Below are positions 1-5,880 of a stretch of 11,184 nucleotides of DNA, one piece after another. Below the pieces are notes generated by a model, which was given only the letters and a program-made list of their open reading frames with translations, was not told the DNA's origin and made no database searches. The translations under genes were made by a program, and so were the position numbers. Position 1 is the first letter of the stretch. Every line of letters begins with the position of its first letter. The DNA comes from Methanosarcinaceae archaeon (GTDB taxonomy: Archaea; Halobacteriota; Methanosarcinia; Methanosarcinales; Methanosarcinaceae): positions 1 through 11,184 of the forward strand of contig DQIO01000316.1 in assembly GCA_020793555.1 (NCBI GenBank), read 5' to 3'.

Positions 1-396
1 CTTGTGTTAGTACGATAACTTCAGTTTCCCATTTTTCGTTCATGGTAATACCGACAGCACAGTCGATCTCACCCTTTTCAAATAATGATTTTACTATTGC
101 TGATGCCATTGCACCATCCTGACCCGGCAGTTCGCTTTTTGCAGCAAAGAACCGTTGTACGTTTGCAAACTCATCTTCTGCATATCCATCTACAACAGGG
201 CAGACACGACCGCAGGTAAAGCATCCTTCACAAACATTTGGTGCAGCACCTTTCTTATACAAAGATAGGTCATCAGGGTCACGGATTGCTGCAGTAATAT
301 CAACAATAACTGCACCGGCAGGGCATACGGCTTCGCATGCCCCACAAGCAGTACAGACGTCATATTCAATGACTTCCAAGATCTTTGGATGAACCA

Positions 397-397
<1 letters not shown>
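1..397 (-). CDS. fpoF: F420H2 dehydrogenase subunit F (FpoF/FqoF-like), 3' end outside the window
   Basis: This is the first 132 codons of an iron-sulfur F420-oxidising subunit, read leftward from an ATG at 397-395 and cut by the window edge. Two ferredoxin-type [4Fe-4S] motifs are visible: C15-x2-C18-x2-C21-x3-C25-P and C56-x2-C59-x2-C62-x3-C66-P. Then comes the start of the FrhB/FpoF-type flavin and F420 domain (residues about 80 on, with a segment reading AMASAIVKSLFEKGEIDCAV). In the family, FpoF oxidises F420H2 on the cytoplasmic face and passes electrons into the membrane Fpo complex or, in some cases, to ferredoxin. The start overlaps the mer stop codon by one base (TAATG), and a GGAGGG ribosome site lies at 403-408 inside mer. 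In Methanosarcina, as I recall, fpoF also sits beside mer rather than with the other fpo genes. Other FrhB-like proteins cannot be fully excluded because most of the protein is missing. Confidence 0.85.
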
Positions 398-1383
<986 letters not shown>

Positions 1384-1482
1384 TTAAATCCTCCTTACAA
1401 TAATTAATCAATATTCTGTGTTCATACATCTTTAAAACGTTATTGGTTTTGTTTTTAGTATGTTAAGTGTAACCTGATTTAC

Positions 1483-1492
1483 TTTTTATAAT
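1483..1492 (-). promoter_or_regulatory. Possible TATA box for the mer-fpoF transcript
   Basis: Read on the minus strand the sequence is ATTATAAAAA, a good archaeal TATA-like element. It lies about 100 bases before the mer ATG. With a start site about 25 bases downstream it would give a leader of roughly 75 bases. The position is inferred from base composition only, and other A/T-rich stretches in the region could serve instead. Confidence 0.4.
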
Positions 1493-1558
1493 CATCAATG
1501 GGTTAATTATGTTAGTTTTATGATGATATATTCACAAAGCGGGTTTACAACTGCTGGT

Positions 1559-1570
1559 AAATATATTTAT
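1559..1570 (+). promoter_or_regulatory. Possible TATA box for the cupin gene
   Basis: The sequence AAATATATTTAT resembles an archaeal TATA box and lies about 70 bases before the cupin ATG. This would put transcription start near 1595 and leave a leader of about 45 bases. It is a sequence-only prediction. Confidence 0.45.
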
Positions 1571-1639
1571 CATTATTATGTTGATAAGGGAGCGAAATCT
1601 TTTAAAGTATTGACTATTCATTATTTATTGGTGAAATGA

Positions 1640-1963
1640 ATGATTGAAACTGCCTATGAATTCAAGACATCTGATACAAAACTTGTTGAGAAGATAATAA
1701 ACGATGACAATGTTCACATAAACCACATAATATTGGAAAAAGGACAGAACATGCCGGAACACTTTTCCAATTCAAATGTGTACCTTATAATTGTTAAAGG
1801 TGAGATGAGGTTGACATTAAGCGATAATGAACCAAATGACCATATACACGGCTCAATAGTGAATGTTCCATATAACACAAAAATGCTGATCCGGAATGTA
1901 AACACTCCACTGATGGAGTTTTTTGTGTTGAAGTCTCCAAACCCCAAATATTATGAAGAGTAA
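1640..1963 (+). CDS. Small cupin-domain protein, metal ligands not conserved
   Basis: A 107-residue protein with the pattern of a single-domain cupin. A long beta-rich core contains G35-QNMPE-H41, then VYLIIVKGEMRLTL (residues 47-60), which is typical of cupin motif 1 ending in the G of a beta turn. A second motif-like region lies near residues 70-95 (GSIVNVPYNTKMLIRN). In the usual motif two His in HxH and a Glu bind metal. Here only H41 is present, the second His position is S43 and the Glu position is not Glu, so metal-dependent catalysis is doubtful and a binding or sensing role is possible. The start at 1640 has only a weak GGTG ribosome site at 1630-1633. The gene has its own promoter region and is separated by 274 bases from the cluster to the right, so it may not belong to it. 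Its substrate is unknown. Confidence 0.75.
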   Translation: MIETAYEFKTSDTKLVEKIINDDNVHINHIILEKGQNMPEHFSNSNVYLIIVKGEMRLTLSDNEPNDHIHGSIVNVPYNTKMLIRNVNTPLMEFFVLKSPNPKYYEE

Positions 1964-2237
1964 ATCGACTTGCAGTGGGGGGCAAACAATTTGTATCTGG
2001 TCTGTTACCAACACGTATATGTATAGCAAAGTCACACATTATCTTAATAGTTTGAATGTTATTGGGAATGAGATTCAATCTATGTGGGAGAGACATTGTT
2101 TGGTTATTTGTGAGTATGGTGTGAACCAAAGAAAATACACCGTTCGCAGATGCACGAATGGTTATATATATGTCTACTGATATACAGATAAATCCTAAAT
2201 AATATTGACATTTAGACTGTAAAGGGAGGTGAGATTA
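1964..2237. other. Intergenic region before the large cluster, no convincing gene
   Basis: These 274 bases contain an open frame of 75 codons (1953-2180) overlapping the cupin end, but its composition is not protein-like, it has no good ribosome site and I recognise no family. No tRNA, CRISPR repeat or terminator-like T-run is visible. The right end carries a TATA-like box and the leader of the desulforedoxin gene. A small RNA cannot be excluded by eye. Confidence 0.5.
2162..2171 (+). promoter_or_regulatory. Likely TATA box of the oxidative-stress / sulfur cluster
   Basis: TTATATATAT is the strongest TATA-like element between the cupin and desulforedoxin genes. It lies 67 bases before the desulforedoxin ATG, so transcription would start near 2195 with a leader of about 40 bases. 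The following genes have mostly short gaps, so this is the best candidate for the main promoter of the cluster. Confidence 0.55.
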
Positions 2238-2360
2238 ATGGGTGTTTCAGGAATTGGTGAAAAATATCGTTGTAATATTTGTGGCAATGAAGTTGAAGTT
2301 ACAAAAGTAGGCGGCGGTGCTCTTGAATGTTGTGGTGAAGAGATGGAATTAATTAAATAA
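2238..2360 (+). CDS. Desulforedoxin-like protein (40 residues)
   Basis: A very small protein of 40 residues, with an ATG at 2238 preceded by a strong GGGAGGTGA ribosome site at 2224-2232. It shows the desulforedoxin signature: C12-x2-C15 in [12 protein letters not shown], then a GGG turn and the adjacent pair C31-C32 followed by GEEM. These four Cys bind one iron as Fe(SCys)4 in desulforedoxin and in the N-terminal domain of desulfoferrodoxin. The usual desulforedoxin is about 36 residues, so this gene is complete. It probably carries single electrons in the cytoplasm. A one-iron superoxide reductase, the other half of desulfoferrodoxin, is encoded about 930 bases downstream, so the two may work as partners. 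It is the first gene after the likely cluster promoter. Confidence 0.9.
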   Translation: MGVSGIGEKYRCNICGNEVEVTKVGGGALECCGEEMELIK

Positions 2361-2395
2361 ACCAAAAAATTGGAAGTATTTTAAGGTGAGTATAC

Positions 2396-2608
2396 ATGAA
2401 ATGTTATCAATGTGCTAAAATGGGAAAGGATACGGATGCGGTTGGCATTTGTATAGTGTGTGGAATGGGTTTATGTAAAGATCATCTGAGGCGCGAGGAG
2501 ATTCCCGTATGGGACGGGGACTACCCCGTGCGGTTGAAACCGGATGTGGAGCATATACTAAGAATTATTTGTGAACCGTGTCATGAAGCGCTAATGGAGA
2601 TTTTATGA
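2396..2608 (+). CDS. DUF2180 family protein, first copy
   Basis: This 70-residue protein resembles the archaeal DUF2180 family. It has many potential metal ligands: C3-x2-C6, C19-x2-C22, C27-x2-H30 and C59-x2-C62-H63. This spacing is like that of zinc-binding B-box or ribbon-type domains, so it probably binds two zinc ions. No function is established that I know of. An AAGGTGAG ribosome site lies at 2383-2390. It is followed after nine bases by a paralogue (2618-2839), and the shared core CIVCG-x-GLC is nearly identical between them. The placement among oxygen-defence genes suggests a role in redox sensing or metal/sulfur handling, but this is inference from context only. Confidence 0.8.
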   Translation: MKCYQCAKMGKDTDAVGICIVCGMGLCKDHLRREEIPVWDGDYPVRLKPDVEHILRIICEPCHEALMEIL

Positions 2609-2617
2609 GGTAGTAAT

Positions 2618-2839
2618 ATGTTGAAATGTTACGACTGTATGGAAGAAGGGAAAGACAGTGAGGCAGTGGCCATCTGCATTGTTTGTGGAAAAGGTCTATG
2701 CGATGAACATGCAAAGAGGATGGACCTGCCTATATGGAGTGGAATTAATCCTGCACCTGAGAAAGTGCATAAGAAGGAACTTCCAAGGATCTTGTGCAAT
2801 TATTGTGTTAAACAGATATTGACAGACGCATTCGACTGA
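2618..2839 (+). CDS. DUF2180 family protein, second copy
   Basis: A 73-residue paralogue of the preceding gene. It has the same ligand pattern: C4-x2-C7, C20-x2-C23, C28-x2-H31 and C60-x2-C63. The His that follows the last Cys in the first copy is Val here. Differences are concentrated in the middle segment (residues about 35-56), which is longer and more charged. The GAGG ribosome site at 2607-2610 overlaps the stop of the first copy, so translation of the two is probably linked. The pair looks like an old tandem duplication, as the DNA has diverged well beyond the protein core. They may form a heterodimer. Function is unknown. Confidence 0.8.
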   Translation: MLKCYDCMEEGKDSEAVAICIVCGKGLCDEHAKRMDLPIWSGINPAPEKVHKKELPRILCNYCVKQILTDAFD

Positions 2840-2897
2840 TTACGAATTAAACACATAGATGACACATAGGACATCAATAGAATGGAGATAATTACAT
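2840..2897 (+). repeat. Short direct repeat with 11-base period
   Basis: In this 58-base gap the octamer ACACATAG occurs at 2851-2858 and again at 2862-2869, an 11-base period. A GGAGA ribosome site for the next gene follows at 2884-2888. Two copies one helical turn apart could bind a regulator, but two copies are too few to be sure. Confidence 0.3.
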
Positions 2898-3245
2898 ATG
2901 AGCGAACATGAAGAAATACTGGAAAGTATGAACAAAAAGATGGGGTTCACCCCACCTATTCTGGATACACTTGGGGAACTTGATCCTGAATTTCTGTTAA
3001 AATACCGTCGGTGCGATCACAAGATGTTATCAGATGGTGCACTCTCCGGAAAGGTAAAGCGGTTGATGGCTCTTGCAGTTGTTGCATCCAGACAGTGCAA
3101 TGAATGTACGGTATCCCAGATGAAAAGCGCCCTTAACGCCGGCGCGACAAAAGAGGAGATAATGGAAACCATGGATGTCATTTTCCTGACATCAGGTGCT
3201 CCTTCTGTTGCGGTATGTCGGGATGCTTTGAAAATGTTGAAATGA
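2898..3245 (+). CDS. AhpD / carboxymuconolactone decarboxylase-like protein with altered relay residues
   Basis: A 115-residue, all-helical protein of the CMD/AhpD family. The core helix reads [15 protein letters not shown], with the redox pair C67-x2-C70, then [15 protein letters not shown], which matches the usual AAGAT-x-EE turn of the family. In AhpD the CxxC is oxidised and reduced in peroxide defence, helped by a Glu twelve residues before the first Cys and a His four residues after the second Cys. By spacing these positions are R55 and Q74 here, so the known proton relay is missing. A disulfide reductase or thiol oxidoreductase role remains possible. An extra Cys pair (C39, C107) may also take part. 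The gene lies between the DUF2180 pair and the superoxide reductase gene, which fits a role in oxygen defence. The exact partner and substrate are unknown. Confidence 0.85.
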   Translation: MSEHEEILESMNKKMGFTPPILDTLGELDPEFLLKYRRCDHKMLSDGALSGKVKRLMALAVVASRQCNECTVSQMKSALNAGATKEEIMETMDVIFLTSGAPSVAVCRDALKMLK

Positions 3246-3293
3246 TCGATACAAATTCATCCAGCATTGAAAATAATATATTGGAGGTACAAT

Positions 3294-3665
3294 ATGACTG
3301 AAAAGAGCTTGTTTTGCGGGGTTAACAATCCCGCAGACGCATCAAATCTTACAGATATGGAAAAGAAGCATGTGCCTGTTATTACGGCACCCGATACCGT
3401 GACCGCCGGCGAGGCGTTTGAAGTAACCGTTAAGGTTGGAAGCACACCCCATGGGATGGAAGAAGTTCATCACATTCAGTGGATCGACCTGTATTCAGGT
3501 GGGAACTTTATTACCAAAGTGATACTCACGCCAGTATTTATGACTGCAAAAGCGACTATCAATATGGTCAAAAGCGGAGCGCATGAAACTGCTACACTGC
3601 GTGCGGTCATTCGGTGCAACGTTCATGGAATGTGGGAAAGTGAGAAAGAGATTGCAATCAAGTGA
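3294..3665 (+). CDS. Superoxide reductase, one-iron (neelaredoxin) type
   Basis: The 123-residue product reduces superoxide to hydrogen peroxide without making oxygen, at a cytoplasmic Fe centre with four His and one Cys. The ligands can be placed: H26 in KKHVPVI, H53 in STPHG, H59 in EEVHHI, and C108 with H111 in IRCNVHGMWE. K25, just before H26, corresponds to the conserved catalytic Lys. The usual pattern is E-K-H; here it reads E-K-K-H, so the Glu that caps the resting iron is shifted by one place. The N-terminal desulforedoxin domain of two-iron enzymes is absent, but a separate desulforedoxin is encoded at 2238. I chose the ATG at 3294 because GGAGGT at 3283-3288 lies five bases before it; an in-frame upstream ATG at 3267 has no such site. 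Electrons could come from the desulforedoxin or rubredoxin-like partners in the cluster. Confidence 0.93.
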   Translation: MTEKSLFCGVNNPADASNLTDMEKKHVPVITAPDTVTAGEAFEVTVKVGSTPHGMEEVHHIQWIDLYSGGNFITKVILTPVFMTAKATINMVKSGAHETATLRAVIRCNVHGMWESEKEIAIK

Positions 3666-3683
3666 TTTCGATTAAACAACTTG

Positions 3684-5180
3684 ATGCGTAATGTTTGTAA
3701 GGGGGTATTATCCATTAAACCGAAAATAGTTGTGCTGTTCATTGTATTGATACTGTTTACAGTAACTCCGTCACTTGCAGCAGAACAAACAGCGGATGGT
3801 TCATTATCTTCGGACATGTTTGAACGGGATGGGGAATGCACAAGATGTCATGGTATAATCCATTCCCAGTGGGAAGGGGGGATGCATTCACTCGCCGAGC
3901 TTGATCCGTTTTACAAGATAGAATCTGAGATGGCAAGTAACGACACTGATGGCTTGACCGATACGTACTGTGCACGTTGTCATACACCCATTGGTGTACT
4001 ATCAGGAGAACTACCTCCAGTTGATGGTTCCGAACTGAGTGATATTGCAAAAAGAGGCGTTCAGTGTGACTTCTGTCACACGGTATCAGGCAGTGCGGGA
4101 ATCGGCAATTCACCTTTTATCGTCACACCAGGTAATATAAAATGGGGACCGTTTCCGGATTCAAAATCGCCATATCACGGGTCTGAGTTTTCAGACCTTC
4201 ACACAAAAGCAGAATTCTGCGGCATGTGCCATGATGTAAATCACCCCACAAACGGCTTGCCTCTTGAAGCTACTTACACGGAATGGAAAAACGGACCATA
4301 TTCTAAAGAAGGAGTTCAATGTCAGGATTGCCACATGACACCCGGTGTCACACAATTTGAGGCAAATCCTGGAAAAGCGGCATCAATGGGTCCGGATAGA
4401 GACCACATATATACCCATTATACAGTTGGCGCAAATGCGTTTATAACAGACATTCTTGGAGATGAGACTCACAGGGATATGGCAATTGAGCGCCTCCAGA
4501 GTGCTGCAACGTTGACTGTAAATGCTCCACCATCCGCCGAAGCGGGGGATACCGTAACTGTTGATCTGTCAATCACAAATTCGGGTGCAGGACACATGCT
4601 CCCAACAGGCTTGACAGATATGCGGCAGATGTGGCTGGATGTGACTGCAACAGATGCCGATGGAAACCAGTTCTACCATTCCGGTTCACTTGATGAGAAA
4701 GGAATAATTGAACCTGATGCTGTGGTATATACTACGGTTTTAGGGGATGCGGACGGGAATAAGACCATTAAGGTCTGGTTTGCAGAGAGTATCCTTTCGG
4801 ATAATAGGATATTGCCGAGAGATACTGCTGTCGAGGAACACACGTTCACAATTCCACAAGATGTGAAACATCCTATAACCATTAGTGCTAAGTTGCAATA
4901 CCGCACTGCACCACAGGAAATCATTGACTATTTGTTTGATGATGGCACGTATGATGTACCGGTCATAATCATGGCGCAAGCATCAGATTCGATCAATTCA
5001 CCGGATTTGAATGCAAATGTAAATGTAAATGTAGATGAAGATGAAGATGAAGATAAAGATGTGCAAGCCGATGATACACCAGAGTCCGCACAAGAGTCCA
5101 CACCCGGATTTGGAGCATTCGGACTAATATCTATATTAGCCATCACTGGGCTGTTTGTTCATAGGAAGAGGAGAGTTTAA
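3684..5180 (+). CDS. Pentaheme c-type cytochrome with C-terminal PGF-CTERM surface anchor
   Basis: The product has 498 residues from the ATG at 3684; numbers below count from the TTG one codon upstream. A signal peptide covers about residues 13-34 (KPKIVVLFIVLILF, cleavage likely after SLAA). Five heme sites follow: C53TRCH, C97ARCH, C129DFCH, C180GMCH and C214QDCH, in a domain resembling the cytochrome c554 group, with extra His (H61, H69, H166, H174) as possible distal ligands. Residues about 265-435 look like a beta-sandwich. Then comes an acidic Asn/Val/Asp/Glu linker (444-461) and the motif P475-G-F, a hydrophobic helix and HRKRR, which is the PGF-CTERM signal processed by archaeosortase A. 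The protein therefore probably sits on the outer face, tied to the membrane or S-layer. Methanosarcina has a five-heme cytochrome in a similar setting, as I recall. It may pass electrons to or from extracellular acceptors or defend the surface. The N-terminus is uncertain. Confidence 0.92.
   Translation: MRNVCKGVLSIKPKIVVLFIVLILFTVTPSLAAEQTADGSLSSDMFERDGECTRCHGIIHSQWEGGMHSLAELDPFYKIESEMASNDTDGLTDTYCARCHTPIGVLSGELPPVDGSELSDIAKRGVQCDFCHTVSGSAGIGNSPFIVTPGNIKWGPFPDSKSPYHGSEFSDLHTKAEFCGMCHDVNHPTNGLPLEATYTEWKNGPYSKEGVQCQDCHMTPGVTQFEANPGKAASMGPDRDHIYTHYTVGANAFITDILGDETHRDMAIERLQSAATLTVNAPPSAEAGDTVTVDLSITNSGAGHMLPTGLTDMRQMWLDVTATDADGNQFYHSGSLDEKGIIEPDAVVYTTVLGDADGNKTIKVWFAESILSDNRILPRDTAVEEHTFTIPQDVKHPITISAKLQYRTAPQEIIDYLFDDGTYDVPVIIMAQASDSINSPDLNANVNVNVDEDEDEDKDVQADDTPESAQESTPGFGAFGLISILAITGLFVHRKRRV
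3699..3705 (+). promoter_or_regulatory. Strong ribosome site inside the annotated cytochrome start
   Basis: AAGGGGG lies 15 bases downstream of the ATG at 3684, which itself has no ribosome site. The only codon at suitable distance (eight bases) in the same frame is ATT at 3714-3716. A start there would give a signal peptide beginning with M-K-P-K, which is a better match to typical signal peptides than the 14-residue extension. Chance cannot be excluded. Confidence 0.35.
5010..5063 (+). repeat. Hexanucleotide repeat coding the acidic linker of the cytochrome
   Basis: Nine six-base units run without a break. Four are of the type AATGYA (Asn-Ala/Val), and five are GAT followed by GAA, AAA or GTG (Asp-Glu/Lys/Val). 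They code residues 444-461 of the cytochrome. The unit boundaries match codon pairs, so gain or loss of units would keep the frame and change only the length of the stalk before the membrane anchor. Confidence 0.85.
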
Positions 5181-5184
5181 TCAG

Positions 5185-5436
5185 ATGGTAGGTAAAGAAA
5201 CTGAAATAGCACCAAATAAGATTGAAGATTGCATCGGACTGTTCTGTCCGGTGCCTGTTTTCAACACATCACAGTCTATCAACGATATAGAGATAGGCGA
5301 GGTGTTGGAAGTATTGACAGATGACCCTGCATCCACCAATGATATACCGAGATGGGCTAAAAGGACCGGCAACAAACTGTTGAAATTCGAAGATATGGGC
5401 GATCATTTTCGATTTTTAATTGAAAGAGTGAAATGA
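5185..5436 (+). CDS. TusA/SirA-family sulfur carrier protein
   Basis: An 83-residue protein of the TusA/YeeD family. The signature C21-P-V-P lies in the N-terminal motif D15-C-I-G-L-F-C-P-V-P, followed by an amphipathic helix and the EVLEVLTDDPASTNDIPRWA segment that is typical of the family. C21 is the Cys that carries a persulfide in TusA. An extra Cys (C16) stands five residues before it, where many members have Ala or Val, so a disulfide or second sulfur site is possible. I chose the ATG at 5185 because GGAAGAGGAGAG at 5164-5175 precedes it; a longer frame from 5155 would overlap the cytochrome. Only four bases separate it from the cytochrome stop. The next genes encode DsrE-like, IscS-like and IscU proteins, which suggests it hands sulfur to one of them. 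It is cytoplasmic, unlike the preceding cytochrome. Confidence 0.88.
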   Translation: MVGKETEIAPNKIEDCIGLFCPVPVFNTSQSINDIEIGEVLEVLTDDPASTNDIPRWAKRTGNKLLKFEDMGDHFRFLIERVK

Positions 5437-5445
5437 GGATTTATT

Positions 5446-5811
5446 ATGACTGAACAAAATCTATTATATGTACAGACAAGCGGTGTAAGCACACCTGAGC
5501 GATTGTATTCTCCATTCGTACTTGCACAGACCGCAAAAGCCATGGGAATTGATGCAGCCGTGTATTTTTTGGGAATGGGTATAACCGTTGTCAAAAAAGG
5601 TGAAGCAGAAAAGATACAGATGGGAAGTTTCCCGTCCCTTAATGAGATTATTGACCAGAGCGTTGCCGCAGGAGTAAAACTCTATGTATGCGAAGCATCG
5701 ACACAGTTGATTGGAGTTGACAGGGGCGATTTTATTGAAGGCGTTGAAGTGGTAGGTGCAGCAACCCTGAACGATCTTGTTCTGGATGCCGATGGGACAA
5801 TGTGGTTCTGA
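5446..5811 (+). CDS. DsrE/DsrF-like sulfur transfer protein
   Basis: A 121-residue protein with the alpha/beta fold pattern of the DsrE family: a first strand LLYVQTSG (6-13), a helix with SPFVLAQTAKAMG (22-34), a strand AAVYFLGMGITVVKKG and a strand VKLYVCEAS (78-85). The single Cys, C82, is at the place where DsrE-like proteins carry their reactive sulfur-binding Cys. In sulfur-oxidising bacteria such proteins pass persulfide between TusA and partner enzymes. The GAGG ribosome site at 5435-5438 overlaps the TusA stop, so the two genes are very likely translated together. TusA plus DsrE next to an IscS/IscU pair suggests a relay that supplies sulfur for Fe-S clusters, though direction of transfer cannot be read from sequence. 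I cannot assign a DsrE subgroup. Confidence 0.85.
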   Translation: MTEQNLLYVQTSGVSTPERLYSPFVLAQTAKAMGIDAAVYFLGMGITVVKKGEAEKIQMGSFPSLNEIIDQSVAAGVKLYVCEASTQLIGVDRGDFIEGVEVVGAATLNDLVLDADGTMWF

Positions 5812-5880
5812 ATTGGAAAACATAAGGAATTGAATAATTGAGGGAAGGAGATCCGGGGGATATTAAAATAAAACGAGGTT
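5812..5880 (+). other. Gap before the IscS-like gene with an unused ribosome-site-like motif
   Basis: This 69-base gap contains GGGAAGGAGAT at 5841-5851, a strong ribosome-site sequence. No ATG, GTG or TTG with an open frame follows at a usual distance. GAGG at 5875-5878 serves the next gene. The first motif may be chance or the remains of a lost small gene. Confidence 0.3.

Larger units (their letters stand above)
1384..1639. promoter_or_regulatory. Divergent intergenic region between mer and the cupin gene
   Basis: This A/T-rich stretch of 256 bases carries the control region for both directions. I see no gene in it. It holds TATA-like elements on both strands and two short inverted repeats: ATCATCA at 1491-1497 with TGATGAT at 1521-1527, and TTATCA at 1567-1572 with TGATAA at 1582-1587. 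The second lies just after the rightward TATA-like box, where a repressor would block transcription. The repeats are short and could be chance in A/T-rich DNA. Confidence 0.5.

Noticed and set aside
1953..2180. Open frame of 75 codons overlapping the cupin end
   Set aside because: No ribosome site, no recognisable family, unusual composition and overlap with the TATA-like box region; more likely non-coding.
5841..5851. Strong ribosome-site sequence in the gap before the IscS-like gene
   Set aside because: No usable start codon or open frame follows at a normal distance, so no small gene is called.
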